Positions 11,583 through 23,045 of a stretch of 64,000 nt of DNA are shown one piece after another. The stretch comes from Diaporthe sp. PMI_573 (lineage: Eukaryota > Ascomycota > Sordariomycetes > Diaporthales > Diaporthaceae). The stretch is from assembly GCA_021399435.1 (NCBI GenBank), contig JAJTUP010000029.1, positions 620,001 to 684,000 on the forward strand. Direction: 5' to 3'. The position numbers were made by a program, and so were the translations under genes. The notes beneath the pieces are model-generated. The model worked only from the letters and a program-made list of their open reading frames with translations. It searched no databases and had not been told where the DNA came from. Position 1 is the first letter of the stretch; each line of letters starts with the position of its first letter.

Positions 11583-12359
11583 CTAGTACTGCCCACCGCC
11601 GCCCTCCTGCGCAGCAGCCTCGCCGCCACCAGGCCCGACCTTGCCGCACAGAACCACCATCTCCTTCATAGTCTCAACCATGCCCTCACACGCCGCGCTG
11701 CTCCCCAGCGCCTTCCCGCTCAGCTGCCCGACCCAGCTGCACTGCGCCGTGAGCTTGTCCGCCACGAGCGTCAGCCTGTAGTGCTCGTCCCCCTCGCCCG
11801 ACGGGCCGGCGCCGCGCGCCACCGCCTGCTGCGCCTGCTGCGTGTACCGCGTGACCCGGGGCACAAGCGTGTGCAGCAGGTCCTTGTGCACGCCGCTCGC
11901 CTCGAACCGCGACTCGAGGAGCTCCCTCCACAGGCTGTTGCGCGTCGCGTGGCCCGCGAAGCTGGCCGCCGCGATTACGTCCTTGTGTGTCTTGAGGCAC
12001 TCCTCGCAGAAGGATATGGCCTCGCCCAGGAGGTGCGACAGACCCTGGGCGACGTGGTCGAGCTTCACGGGCGCGGTGGTGATGGTAGTGGTGGCTGCCG
12101 CCGGGGATGCTGCGTCGCGCTTGGCTATCGTGCTGCTGCCGGTCGGTGGGCTCTGGTCGAGGGCGGTCTCGTCTGCGGTGATGTCTTCGCGCGCTGAGGG
12201 GGATGCAGACTCCCCCCTGGCCATGCTCATGTTGGGCGTGGCGGGCGGGAAGTGGAAGGGGAAGCGTGGGTCGCCGCTTACTGGGTAGATCTGCACAGGG
12301 AGTGGTGCAGGACCTGGGTAGAAGAAGTTGCGGTAGTCGAAGTTACCGTTGCGATCCAT
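11583..12359 (-). CDS. Hypothetical protein, 258 aa, helical C-terminal half
   Basis: A single open frame of 258 residues starting MDRNGNFDYRNFFYPG. The first 95 residues are Pro/Ser/Thr/Ala-rich and probably disordered, with an aromatic start that might be a short binding motif. From about residue 98 the sequence looks helical (DHVAQGLSHLLGEAIS, then helices with Cys and His such as FCEECLKTHKDVI) up to a Gly-rich tail. High third-position GC and low Lys fit a real fungal gene. No signal peptide or transmembrane segment is visible. The family is not recognised. The disordered Pro-rich N-terminus followed by a helical block resembles many ascomycete regulatory proteins of unknown role, but nothing in the sequence fixes a function. 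Confidence 0.6.
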   Translation of the reverse strand: MDRNGNFDYRNFFYPGPAPLPVQIYPVSGDPRFPFHFPPATPNMSMARGESASPSAREDITADETALDQSPPTGSSTIAKRDAASPAAATTTITTAPVKLDHVAQGLSHLLGEAISFCEECLKTHKDVIAAASFAGHATRNSLWRELLESRFEASGVHKDLLHTLVPRVTRYTQQAQQAVARGAGPSGEGDEHYRLTLVADKLTAQCSWVGQLSGKALGSSAACEGMVETMKEMVVLCGKVGPGGGEAAAQEGGGGQY

Positions 12360-13633
12360 GGCGGCTAGAGTTCGTGACCGTCGGATTCATGGAGTCTTGC
12401 GATGCCTGAAGTGATGATGGGGGATGATCACGAACAGATGCGTCTCTGCCTTGTGGTGAAGGCTTCTCTTATCCATAGCAACATGCGCTTGGATTCAGCT
12501 GCTGATGTCACTTTGTTGCAGTCGCCTAGCAACATAGAGGTTTGCATGTCTAGCTGCATTTGCATGCTTGCCTTGAGAACCCGTTGTTATTTGCTTGCTA
12601 GGGCAAACCCAAGGCAGATAGATGGTAGGATGTGGTCCTGTCTCATCTGCCTCACTTGCATCACTGGAGGTCAGCACTCTGCTCCATGCCATTCCAACCA
12701 GGACAATAATGCATCCATACAGTTCAACAAGAAGCAAGCTGTCCGGCATCGACCAAAATACTACGCATTCTCCTTTTCTTGATCTTGAGTGATGCGTATC
12801 GAAGCACAACCGTAAGTAAGGGTCTGAAGCTGGTGCAGGTTGAACACAACCGCGCGGGAGCAGAAAACGGCGAGGCAGGAGAGACCCAGCCGGGATAGGC
12901 CGAAAGCTTGAGTTATGCTTGTTTAGCATTCCCACTGTTCTCATTGGCGAGAATAATTGCGTACAGCACAACATGTGGAGAATAGTTAGTCCTATTACTC
13001 GTGATGTTAGCAGATCGTTTCCCTATGAAGTCAATCTCTAGGGGACATGGCGTCCAGAGCGGCACACTGAAGCCCTGGCGGCCGGGGCCTCGGGCAGCTG
13101 GTGTTGCCGTTACTACATCATCTGCATGTATGCTGATGTCTCCGTTGGAGCTGATTCAATCCGGTTGGTTCTCTAAATCCGCAGCGCCTGCATGCCCCTA
13201 GCCGTCCGGTGTGCGTCCGAACCACTTTTTCGATAATTCCGCCTCCTTGCTCCACTTGATGGACTCCTCGAGGCGGAGACACGATTATATCTGTCGCGAT
13301 GCTCATCCAGTCCGAATCGGGGTCTTATAACGCCATTACTTGCCGTAGTAGATGGGTGGGGTGAGATCCGGCGCGGGAGCTAATGATCGAGTGTTAATTG
13401 TAGCGAGTTTCGATGCCTGCATACGGACGTTCTCGACGAGGCGGTGGAGATCATGCATAGGTCACACAAACTACTCCACGGACTGTTTGTACATCCCGAT
13501 TAGTAAATGATAATTGCAGATATAGACTGCCCCTCTGCACTAATGTCTGCATCATCAGTATCCTCCTGCCAAGCACTCCCAACAACTACAACATTGAATT
13601 CAACCCTGTCTTTCCAGCGAAAAAGCATCAGAT
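12360..13633. other. Divergent intergenic region, no gene seen
   Basis: This separates the minus-strand 258-residue gene from the plus-strand P450, so it should hold both promoters. Only short frames without family resemblance are present. Confidence 0.55.
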
Positions 13634-15806
13634 ATGTCTCTACAGGCCTCCATCCAGGCAGCTTTGGGCGACATAGAGACAGCAGGCATCAAGACCAAGC
13701 CGATCCCGTACCTCTTGGCCACCTTCTTATTCGTGGTCTTTGTCTACTCACTTGGCAATAAACCCAAGTCCAAGGTGCCGTTCTTGAATCCTCGACGGCC
13801 ATTCGAGCTCACTGCTGAGCGAGCCAAGAGATTCTACTACCACGATTGTCGTTCACTACTCCGGAGCTGGTTCAACAGCCATCCCAACGAGCCAGCGCAG
13901 CTCATCACCGACTATGGCAATATGACAGTCCTCCCGCCGAGCATGGCGAACGAGATCCGGAACAACCCTAAGCTCAGCTTTTCCGACTTCAGCGCCGATG
14001 TAAGTGTGCCTGACATGTACTAGTTTCTGGCGTGCGCTGCTACTCATGGTAGCTGAGACTGAGACTGACCTCTTCTTGAAGTTCTTCCAAACCCGGTATC
14101 CAGGCTTTGAGGCGCCATACCAAGGCACGAAAGACCACATAACATTGACCGTGATCAATAAGGATCTGACAAAATTGCTGGGTTAGTACAATTCTGTCAG
14201 CCATCTGGAGAAGCGGCTGGTTGATTTCTGACTCTATTCATTCACAGCCAAAATCACCAAGCCCTTGGCAGACGAGACAGCACTGGCTATGCCTGTTTCT
14301 TTTGGGGAAAGCAAGGGTAAGATATACCAGATCTTGCGTATCTCGATATCCCCAAAAGTGTGTCAATCCTGATCGTAATGCAGAGTGGCACTCGCTGCCG
14401 TTAAGAGACACGATCCTAATCTTCGTCGCCCGCATCTCATCCCGCGTTTTTCTGGGAGAGGAGCTTTGCCGCAACGAGGCGTGGCTCAAGATCTCGAGGG
14501 AATACGCCTCGACTATGTTCCCAGCAGCCGATGCCCTTCGCATATACCCAGCTGGGCTCAGGTCCATCGCCGCCCGGGTCTTGCCCATCTGCAGGGCCGC
14601 AACGGCGCAGGTGGCCGAGGCACGCTCTATTCTCAAGCCGGTCCTGGACAAGCGCGCAGCGGCAAAGGCAGCCGCGGCGGCAGAGGGAAAGACGATCGAG
14701 TTCAACGATTCGATAGAGTGGTTTGAGAACGCTGCCGCCAAGTCAAAGGCCGACTATGAGCCGGCGGCTATGCAGCTGTTCCTGTCGCTTGTGGCCATCC
14801 ACACCACCTCGGACCTCATGACCCAGATCATGACGGACTTGGCCGGGCACCCGGAGGTCATCGATGACCTGCGCAAGGAAATCAAGGAGGTCTTGTCTGA
14901 TGGAGGTTGGAAGAAGACGACCTTGACAAACATGAAGCTGCTCGATAGTGTCATCAAGGAGAGCCAGCGCCTCAAGCCTATCCAGCTAGGTGAGTCTACC
15001 ATTGTAATCGTCCCGAGACATATGCGTTTAGACGCAGACTTCTGAACGAGCGGTGGGGGTTATGTGGACTCCATGGCACTGACAGAATCATGACACAGCC
15101 ACCATGCAGCGAAAGGCTAGAGCGGATGTCAAACTCTCCAACGGCACAGTGATTCCTAAGGATAGTTACCTTGCAGTATCAACGCACCGCCACTGGTAAG
15201 CTCATCGTTTCTTGCTGCCCATGAGGATGAAAAGAACACTGACAGAGGATCAAGGGATGACGAAGCATACCCGAACGCAAACGAATGTGAGCGACCTCCT
15301 GCAATGAGCCCACCATTTTGAGCACACTTTTCTGTCACATCCATCTGCAATCCTGCTGCTGGCTTGCCGCAGCCTGACTGCCGTGCATTGATCAATTCGG
15401 GCAGGCTACACGCACAAGGCCACGAGACCTTCACTTCCCTCCCCTTATATTTACCACCATCTGTACCTTTGGTAGCTAACCTGATTATGACACAGGGTAC
15501 GGTTACCGTTTCTACAACATGCGGCGCAGCGGCGAGCCCGGGAAGGAAAACACGTCGCTGCTGGTTTCCACGACACCAGAACACATGGGCTTTGGGCACG
15601 GTGCCCACGCCTGCCCGGGCAGGTTCTTCGCGGCCAACGAGATCAAGATAGCCCTGATCTTCATACTGCTGAACTACGACTGGAAGCTGCCCGAGGGTGT
15701 GAAGCCCAAGATTCACGAGTTCGGCGTCAATCTGACCACCGACACGGCGGTGGAGATTCTGGTCAGAAAGCGCGAGGATGACTTTGACCTTTCGGGAATC
15801 GAGTAG
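13634..15806 (+). CDS. Cytochrome P450, ent-kaurene-oxidase-like (CYP503/CYP68 type)
   Basis: Seven exons inferred: 13634-13999, 14082-14181, 14248-14316, 14384-14989, 15099-15195, 15255-15286 and 15496-15806. Together they give 526 residues, a normal P450 length. An N-terminal membrane anchor lies at about 24-40 (PYLLATFLFVVFVYSLG). The I-helix reads AIHTTSD (from about 316), with the His-Thr-Thr pattern typical of fungal ent-kaurene-oxidase-like P450s. The K-helix ExxR is ESQR (371-374). The haem loop is FGHGAHACPGRFFA with the cysteine ligand near 463. These fungal P450s oxidise terpenoid or other secondary metabolites at the ER membrane; no terpene synthase is seen in the window, so the substrate is unknown. 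All key residues are present and no break is seen. The last intron (209 bases) is longer than the others. A secreted-protein gene and a PKS remnant lie downstream. Confidence 0.92.
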
Positions 15807-16696
15807 GAGATGTGGAGGATGACTATATTAATGCGTTTTGGCTTATAGACATGTTTCCTCAGATTGGAAAGACACTGTTGGAAGCCTTGCATAGCGAATC
15901 TCACTGTTATCGTCGATAAGACACATTGTTCCTTGTCCTTATAGGACACTCATTGCCGTTCCAGCTTAGTAGAGGAACTCAAAGTATACAAATAGTCCAT
16001 ACATGTTTCCTGGGTATCATCTCTGGGTAGATGCGACTTTTGTACTTGTTCATATAACTCACCACCCAGCAAGAGGGCCGCTTAAAAGGCTCCTACTTAC
16101 TCAACCGTAGATTGACTAGATACATATACAGTACTTTCCCGTGGTCGGACAGCTACAAGTGGATGGGGATTGATTAGGATGATTTATAGGAGAGTGTACA
16201 ATTATGTTAGGCAAAGCATGTGCAGTATATTTGACAGAACATTCGGCAATGAAGGGAATCCTACGTTTCGGTGACCTCTTTCTGATGGAGTATCGACTTT
16301 TCACACATTTTGATCATCACGGACAGGCGACATGGAGATCGGGAGTTGCGAGAGAGGTTTAAGGACCGACTAAGTTAACCACGACTAAGGATATGATACC
16401 GAGCTCAAGGCCGAGGGAGCCATAGGCCAAAGAGTACCTGTACGATCCTTTTTCAAAGCAACACACCAACGTAAACACCATCAACACTACATAACCATGG
16501 AATCATCTTAATCCACCGGTACCTGAACACCCAAGATGAAAAGCTCCACCCTCAAACAGCATGCGTGGAACAGACGAGCACGCTCACACAACGGATGGAG
16601 AGAGGGCGCCTCTCATCACCTCACTCATCCAAGACGTCCAGTCAGTGATCCCAGGGGATCCTCTCATCAGTTGTGGTTGTTCTTGTTGTGGTTCTT
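15807..16696. other. Convergent 3' flanks, no gene seen
   Basis: AT-richer DNA between the P450 and the convergent secreted-protein gene. Frames are short. It probably holds both 3' UTRs. Confidence 0.6.
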
Positions 16697-17383
16697 CTAC
16701 TTGGGGCCCTCAGGCTTCTCCGGCTCCTCGGGGGGCGCGGGGTACTTCTCGGGGTTGACCTCGTGCTTGTCCTCGTCGGGGAGACCGACGACAGCAGTCA
16801 CCTCGTCGATCTGCTTGATCGCCTCGCGCAGCTCATTGGCCTCCTTGACGGCGGCGTCGAGCTCCTGGTTTGCCTTGAAGACCTCGCGCTGCGACACGGA
16901 CTTGGCCTTGCTGGCTTGCTCGAGCTCGTTCTCGTTGTGCTTCAGGCGCTCCGATAGCACGGCGATCTCCCGGGACAGCCTGTCGACGTTCTCGACAGCA
17001 GCGTCGTACTCGCTCTCCACGATTCCGACGTTGGACTCCTCTTCCAACTGGAGGTGCTCAGCGTACTCGAGACTTTCCACGGCGATCTTGCGGCGCTGGG
17101 CCAGGACCTCGCGGAGCTTGTCCTCTCTGTCACCGGCCTCCTTGCGCTCCTGCTCTTGTCTCGCGGCCTCCCTCTGGGCCTGCGCATCCTTGATCTCCCC
17201 AATGAGATTTGGGATACCACTGATGATGCCCCCGATGGCATGGCCGGCAGCACTTCCGAGATCCCCGATAGTGTCTTTCAAGCCGTCAGACATGGCCGGT
17301 GGTGGCGTTGGCGGGTCAGCGGGGAGGGCCTGCACTGCTGCTGCGGACAGCAGCACGGTGAGGGTGGTCATTGAGATCTTCAT
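16697..17383 (-). CDS. Small secreted coiled-coil protein
   Basis: An intronless frame of 228 residues. It begins with a clear signal peptide (MKISMTTLTVLLSAAAVQA, likely cut after residue 19), then a short Pro-rich stretch. A Gly/Ile-rich segment at about 36-60 (DLGSAAGHAIGGIISGIPNL) resembles an amphipathic or loosely hydrophobic helix. From about 63 to 200 the sequence is strongly charged with heptad-like spacing (Glu, Lys, Arg, Leu), so a long coiled coil is expected. The tail is Pro/Glu/Lys-rich. There is no cysteine in the mature protein, unlike most small secreted effectors, and no GPI-type hydrophobic C-terminus. The family is not recognised. A cell-wall, extracellular scaffold or effector-like role is possible but only inferred from secretion and structure. 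Confidence 0.75.
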   Translation of the reverse strand: MKISMTTLTVLLSAAAVQALPADPPTPPPAMSDGLKDTIGDLGSAAGHAIGGIISGIPNLIGEIKDAQAQREAARQEQERKEAGDREDKLREVLAQRRKIAVESLEYAEHLQLEEESNVGIVESEYDAAVENVDRLSREIAVLSERLKHNENELEQASKAKSVSQREVFKANQELDAAVKEANELREAIKQIDEVTAVVGLPDEDKHEVNPEKYPAPPEEPEKPEGPK

Positions 17384-19562
17384 CTTGGTGGGTGTAGGAT
17401 CTGGAATTTGGGGTGATGTGATGAATTTGAGTGTCGGTTGACGAAATCTTTGAAAAGAGAACCAAAAGAAGGAAACCGGGGGGAGAAGCTAGCAAGGAGT
17501 CCCATGGGAAAAGGCCGTCAGTGGACTTACTTATTTCTTAATGTGGCGGGCCGCGCCTTCCATTCTCTGAGCGCGCAGCGCGATCTATGCCAATCTCTAA
17601 GCGAAGCGATCAGACCCGCGAGATGGGCCTCGATTCTCCCGACCTACTTCTCGTATATCGAGCTTTGCATGTCCGGCTGAGGTGCCCGGTTGCAGACGGA
17701 ACCATGAACTAGAGCATGGATCGAGACGTAGTCACCTGGATACGATGAATTCATTTCTTCAAGGATTATTTTGAGTTCTCTGAACGGACTGGAGGATGAA
17801 GTGGCGCGTAAAGTCTGGTAGCCTCGCCTGTGCCCGGTCGTGGTTCGTCAGCCTAGCGGCGGTCCGCTTCACGATCGCTCCTCTCGGTGGAAGTAGGGCA
17901 AGTTCACACTCGTTGGCCGAATATTCGCGCTCGTATCAGAATTCAGCTGCTGCAAATTAGAACCATACAGAAATCGTGTGCTTGCTTTAGAGTCAGATAG
18001 CGGATGAAGTTCTGCTAGTGACGATCTTAATGAAGGCTTTCATGACCACTAAAAAAGGTTTCGGAGTCGAACTCCCAGCCACGTATGCCACGAAGACTTG
18101 GAAGAACCACACCATACCTAGGAAAGTTAAGATATAGGAGTTCAAGCCTAACTACACGAGCCCCTACGATCGTAAAACCTGTTAAAGCAGATGGGAGGAA
18201 TGGGCAGGGGCACGGTGACTGCCATCAATCATTAACATAGGCAGAAAGGACTTGGTGTTAAGCGGATTTTGAAGGCAGCTGTCCGCTTTACACTAGAGAA
18301 AATATCTGTACTAGCTTTTACGCCACGCTATAAAAATCACGAGTCTCAGATCCGAAGTTGAAGGTCTCATAACTAAAACTTCGTAACCGAGGATGTGTTG
18401 AAATGGTTACCCACCGACAATGACAACCATTGCTGGACGATTTTCATCGCACGCGACGACACAACTACGGGCACTATCTATCCGGTTGTACCCCTAAGCT
18501 CGATTTTGACGAAGCCTCATCCGCCAATGCATATGCTGGCGTCTCGGCCATGATCGATCTTTCGGGACGCTATCCCAGCCAGTGACGGCCCACTTCACTA
18601 CTGTCGACACTCTCCAACGCCGCCGAGCCCTCGGCTGCCAGCACGTGCTCGTCCGCTTTTGGCCATGCTGCGTCGAGAGCCCGGGTATACTCGTTTAGCG
18701 GTGGCTTCCCATTCACGACCAGTGGTATCAGTCCAGAAGTCAGTCCGGCTTCGAGTTCTCCAGTGGCCGATCCGGTCAAATCAGGAGGAGGATGTTTAGG
18801 GCAATGCATTGCGGATTTGAGACTTCTGAAATGTGAATCTATTCGGCTCCTCATAAAATTCTTAGCATGTGTGTAAGGTGATCTTACTTCTTGGACGAAG
18901 CAAGACTGCTTCCGTGAACTACTGAATATTCCACCCTGATAGCCGTGTGGCTGGCAAAAAATGCGCGGCGTGGAATTGGGTGGCTGATGGCCAAAAGAGT
19001 GCTGGTTATCCTAGGTAGGTCGGTATATCTCACGCATATCCAGACGCATGAAGGGATCCCACGGCGGGAAACCCAGCAACCAACAGGTGCGTTTGAGTGG
19101 CACGCAAATAGCAATCCCATTTACAAATATAGATGCAAGGTTGTACTCGCGCACTTTTGATTCCAGCTTCTTCTGTTAATCTCTCATCTCCTCAGGATCC
19201 CACGAGAAGATGGGTAAGCTCTATATCAAAGCTTACTAGCAACAGTTCCCGGTGTCGGACCTTACTGAGGATTTTGATGGACAGAATCTGATCTACGCTA
19301 TGTTAGTGTTGTTGAATTATCATGGCCTTCCCAGCATGCTGACACCGGACTGCTCAATCATAGGAGGTTCAATATTTGCTCGTCAGCTTTGTATCCCGGA
19401 AACCTTGACTATAGAAATGGGTCAATATTTTGAGATCTTGGGGTGAGTCTGCTGGACCTTTCTGAACAGGCCGAACAGGTTGAGACTTGACATGCGTGAG
19501 CTCGCGGAACGGTATGGGGAAGGTTATGAGGCTTGGGCTCAAAGAGCGGGTATTGAAAAACA
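17384..19562. other. Sparse region upstream of the PKS remnant
   Basis: No intact gene. Frames are short and broken. A minus-strand frame at 18,570-18,854 (94 codons) has protein-like composition but no recognisable family. The block could contain decayed remains of the synthase whose tail follows, but I could not identify any upstream PKS domain by eye. Confidence 0.45.
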
Positions 19563-20093
19563 GTGATCACTGGCATGAATCACTCTATCTACCCTGTGAC
19601 TCTCCACGGACTCCTCTCCATCGCCATGGAGCAAGACCAAGCAGCACCAACACAACATCGTCACCCCACCCAGATCATGTGTGGCCTGCCCCACAACGAG
19701 TACTCCGAGGCCTGGTACTGGATCGCCGACGACCGGTTCGCGGCGCTCCGCAACCAGCACAACTCGAACGCGAGCTCCAGCACCGGCGGCGACGTCTCGC
19801 TGCGCGAGGAGCTCGGCCGCTGCGGCAGGGAGGACGTGGCGACGGCGGCTGACCTGATCACCCGTGCACTGGTGGGGAGGCTCGCGAGGCTGATGATGAT
19901 GCCGGAGAGCGACGTGGACGAGGGCAAGCCCCTGAGCGCGTACGGCGTCGACAGCCTTGTGGCGGTGGAAGTGCGCAACTGGATCGCCCGTGAGACTGGC
20001 GTCGACGTCAGCGTGTTTGATCTCATGGCGAACATCCCCATGAGGGCGTTGGCTGGAGATCTGGCAGGGAAGTGCAAGCTTTTGAAGCAATAG
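19563..20093 (+). pseudogene. C-terminal fragment of a reducing polyketide synthase (acyl carrier domain)
   Basis: The open frame encodes 176 residues. Residues about 10-66 resemble the stretch just after the ketoreductase of highly reducing PKSs ([11 protein letters not shown], then IMCGLPH and [11 protein letters not shown]). A linker follows, then an acyl carrier domain at about 95-172. The carrier serine is in [13 protein letters not shown] (Ser 131), and the domain ends [22 protein letters not shown] before the stop. No ketosynthase, acyltransferase, dehydratase or reductase domain is visible upstream, so the synthase is truncated by more than 90 percent. The surviving carrier domain itself looks intact, with its phosphopantetheine serine and helix-two motif, and an internal ATG at 19,575 could start a free-standing carrier protein. 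The simplest reading is a relic of a lost PKS near a P450. Confidence 0.75.
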
Positions 20094-22151
20094 GTGATGG
20101 TGTTTAGGTGTTGGTCTCCAAATCTTGACCTCGGGATGATTTTGTTCTCTTGTCATAGGGTGTTACCCATGGCTAGGCTGAAGGCATAGTGATGTATCTT
20201 AATATTCTTTATTAGTAGATGTAAGCCCTTAGTTCTAGGCACCGAGAGTCTGCTGTCCAGAACAGAAAATGTCGTCTTCACCGGTGATGGTTGACCCAAG
20301 TGGCGAAGTAGTTGCTAGATGTACAGTAACAGCAGGACATGGAGCTGCCGCAAGCCAACCAAGGTGATATTCAGGCCTAAATCTTCTTCTTATACTATGT
20401 AGAGCCATACAAAGAGTCCTGCTCCTTGCGAGTCTGAGACGCCTTGGTGATAGTACTTGGAGCAGCTGTTCCTCGGCGGCGTGAACCTTCAACCCCGGGC
20501 GACTTAAAACCATCCCGGGCAGCACGGTATCTCTTTGGTAAACAACTACAGGATTACAGATCGCAACGGTGAGCCAGCAGTCGACTATCATGGACATTTT
20601 CCAGCAGTGAAGCGGCTGCTGATGAGAATCACTCATGTATGAACACTACCACCAGCACCATTGGTGCTCTATTTGAATAGCCTCTGCTCCTCAACGAAAT
20701 CCTCAGTATCTTGCACCGATACCCGAGAATAAAAGGCGGCTGAAGCGGCAGGCAGGGGAAACACCTGAGTTTCTCCAGGGACCCCCGCGGGGTGAGACAT
20801 GCATTGGGTAATGACTTAAGCAGAAACATACATAGACAGCAGCGGTGGTACCCAACGGGAGGAGATCCCGCCACGCGAAGAAGAGAGGTGGGTGGTGGTC
20901 CCGCATGTGCGTGATGTCCCAGACTGGGCCAAAGGAGAGGAGGGGGGCCACCGGGCTTGACGGAAGAGTATCACTGCATACATAGTGCGGTGCGGTGGAG
21001 ATAGGTACCTCGTACCACGATATGCGGGATGATGTGGTGGAGGGAATTTGGTTGTGGTTGGTCATCGGACGGGGGATGAATGGGATGGGACATCGTGCAT
21101 GATTTGACCTCGTTCCTGTGTCCGCCAGCCGTTCAAGCCACCTCCGAACCGTGCCTAAGATCCTGCGCTCGCCTGTCTGGCTTTTCTTTTTTTGTTTTAC
21201 TTTGCTTTTGCCACTCCCCAGTGCCGGGAGATGCCATCGATCAAGATCGATCTAAGGATGGGCAAATGTTGCTTTTATCCCCTTTCCCACGCTCCTGTCA
21301 TCGGCGTTGATGAGATTCTGACGTGATGAAAAAGCCACTTTCTCGCAAGAAGCGGCCGGTGACGGATCAATCATCGTCATCGCACATCACCTGGCAGGGA
21401 CAAAATGAAGGGACACTTGCGAGATGATGCGGCGTCCTCTCTTTGTTCTTCCCCAGGGTCACTACAGGGTTCACGTCCCGAGCTTCATTTCTCCACGCTC
21501 GCACGCCTCCTCAGGTTGATGGGCGGGACGGGGAAACGCCTCGAGAGCCGAGTCCGCCGCGGCCAATAGCCCGAAGTCCAAAGCCCCCGGGTGTCGCAAT
21601 GGCCCAAGCCTGGTCATGCCTGTCTCGGTGCCAAGCGACGCGAAGGGCGGCGGCAGCGAACCTTCGATTGGAGGGCTGGATCAGGTACATGCTTCGGTAC
21701 ATAAATAGATACATGGGTACAAGGATACGTACCCGAGGTAGCCGTCCGTACCTGTCTCAGGTGAAGCGGTGCCTGGGGAGTCGAGAGTGGCCCCACCATT
21801 CAGTCAATCAATCAATCCATCAACCACCTGCCACCGATCGAACATGGGCGTGCAGGTGTGCTGGGCACCTTGATGAGTCGTCGCCGTACGCAATACGCTG
21901 CTGCGTAAGGTTAACATGCCTCCTTCTTGTTCAGGCCTCGTCTGTGATAGAGGAAGACGTACGCATGTCTTTACGCGTGTGTGTCTGTGCCTGTGTCTGT
22001 GTGTGTGTGTGGGGGGGGGGGAGGTGAGTGATCTCGCCGTCGCGGATGCGACCTTCTCTTGTCGGCTGTGCTGCCGATGACGTGCCTCATCCAGCCAACC
22101 TCCGAGCAGCAGTAGTAGTAGCACACCAGCACACCAGCACCATCAACCACA
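20094..22151. other. Intergenic, no gene seen
   Basis: Only short frames without family resemblance. A GT tract followed by about eleven G residues lies at about 22,000-22,021, just upstream of the phosphotransferase gene. It may act in the promoter or leader, but it may simply be a microsatellite. Confidence 0.55.
21999..22021. repeat. (GT)n-(G)n compound microsatellite
   Basis: A GT dinucleotide tract passes directly into a poly-G run about 130 bases upstream of the phosphotransferase start codon. Confidence 0.85.
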
Positions 22152-23045
22152 ATGGGCGACGCGGCCCCTACAGAGGAGGGCGCGCAGCCCCAAGGGCTCT
22201 CGGAACTAGCGAGTGCGATTCATGAAGCCGAGCCAATATGTGGCGACGAGATCTACGCATATTTCGGCCGGCGTGTGATTAGGCACAAGACACCCGCGGG
22301 GGAACCAATAGCCATCAAGCTCATGGCCCCGGACCGGGAGAACCCAAGGGGCAGCAACCGCACCGAGGCCGACATGATGCAGCACGCCGCGGCGAATGGG
22401 GTGCTGGCTCCCAAGGTCCGCGCCCTCTACGACATATACACCGACGACCCGGACAGGCCCGCCGGGTGCGCCGTGCTCAGCGACCTGGTCGCCGGCGAGC
22501 CCCTCTCGGACGCCTGGGATGGCCTCAGCAGCGCCGACAGGGCCGGCGTGGTGGTGCAGCTGCGCGAGCAGGTGGCTCGCATGCGCGCCTGCGCGCAGCC
22601 TTATATCGGCCGTGTGGGCAACAAGCCCACGCGGAATATCTACGACCGCCTTCCTACCACCTATTGCGGGCCGTTCCCCAGCGAGGAGGCGTTCGATGAC
22701 TGGTGTATGGAGCGAGTCCCCGTGGGATTTTTTGGGTTGGCACACTGGAGATGGCCGCGGTGGCTGGAGAAGGAGAGGCGCAGGTCCTCGGGGAGGTTCG
22801 TCCTGACCCATGGGGATCTCTCCCCGCGCAATATCATGGTCGAGGACGGGAAGATCACGGGCATTGTTGACTGGGAGAGGAGCGGTTTCTTCCCGGAGTA
22901 TGCTGAGTACGCCTTTGCCATGAAGCTGTGCCACAAGTTCCAGAGCAGTGAGAAGTGGTGGGTTCCGGTTCTGAAGGAGGTGCTTCAGCCTTGCTCAGAG
23001 CAGAGGCTGAAGTTCACCCGGCTCGTCGAAGATAGAGGATGGTAG
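22152..23045 (+). CDS. APH-family phosphotransferase / aminoglycoside-kinase-like protein
   Basis: A single-exon frame of 297 residues starting MGDAAPTEEG. It has the protein-kinase-like fold of the APH/choline-kinase superfamily. There is an N-lobe strand with the ATP lysine in EPIAIKLMAP (about 55), then the catalytic loop HGDLSPRNIMV (His-x-Asp-x4-Asn, near 223-233). The metal-binding Asp lies in GIVDWERSGFFPEYAEY (about 242-258). This family expanded in filamentous ascomycetes. Most members have unknown substrates (small molecules, possibly secondary metabolites or sugars), and homology to aminoglycoside kinases does not mean antibiotic resistance. All key residues are present. It sits between the PKS remnant and the large gene-free region, and being intronless fits this family. 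Confidence 0.9.
   Translation: MGDAAPTEEGAQPQGLSELASAIHEAEPICGDEIYAYFGRRVIRHKTPAGEPIAIKLMAPDRENPRGSNRTEADMMQHAAANGVLAPKVRALYDIYTDDPDRPAGCAVLSDLVAGEPLSDAWDGLSSADRAGVVVQLREQVARMRACAQPYIGRVGNKPTRNIYDRLPTTYCGPFPSEEAFDDWCMERVPVGFFGLAHWRWPRWLEKERRRSSGRFVLTHGDLSPRNIMVEDGKITGIVDWERSGFFPEYAEYAFAMKLCHKFQSSEKWWVPVLKEVLQPCSEQRLKFTRLVEDRGW

Noticed and set aside
18055..18120. tRNA-like string on the minus strand (GGAG-TTCGA-CTCC followed by a T-run)
   Set aside because: The T-arm does not form a 5-bp stem with a 7-base loop, the acceptor stem does not pair, and no A-box is found at proper distance.
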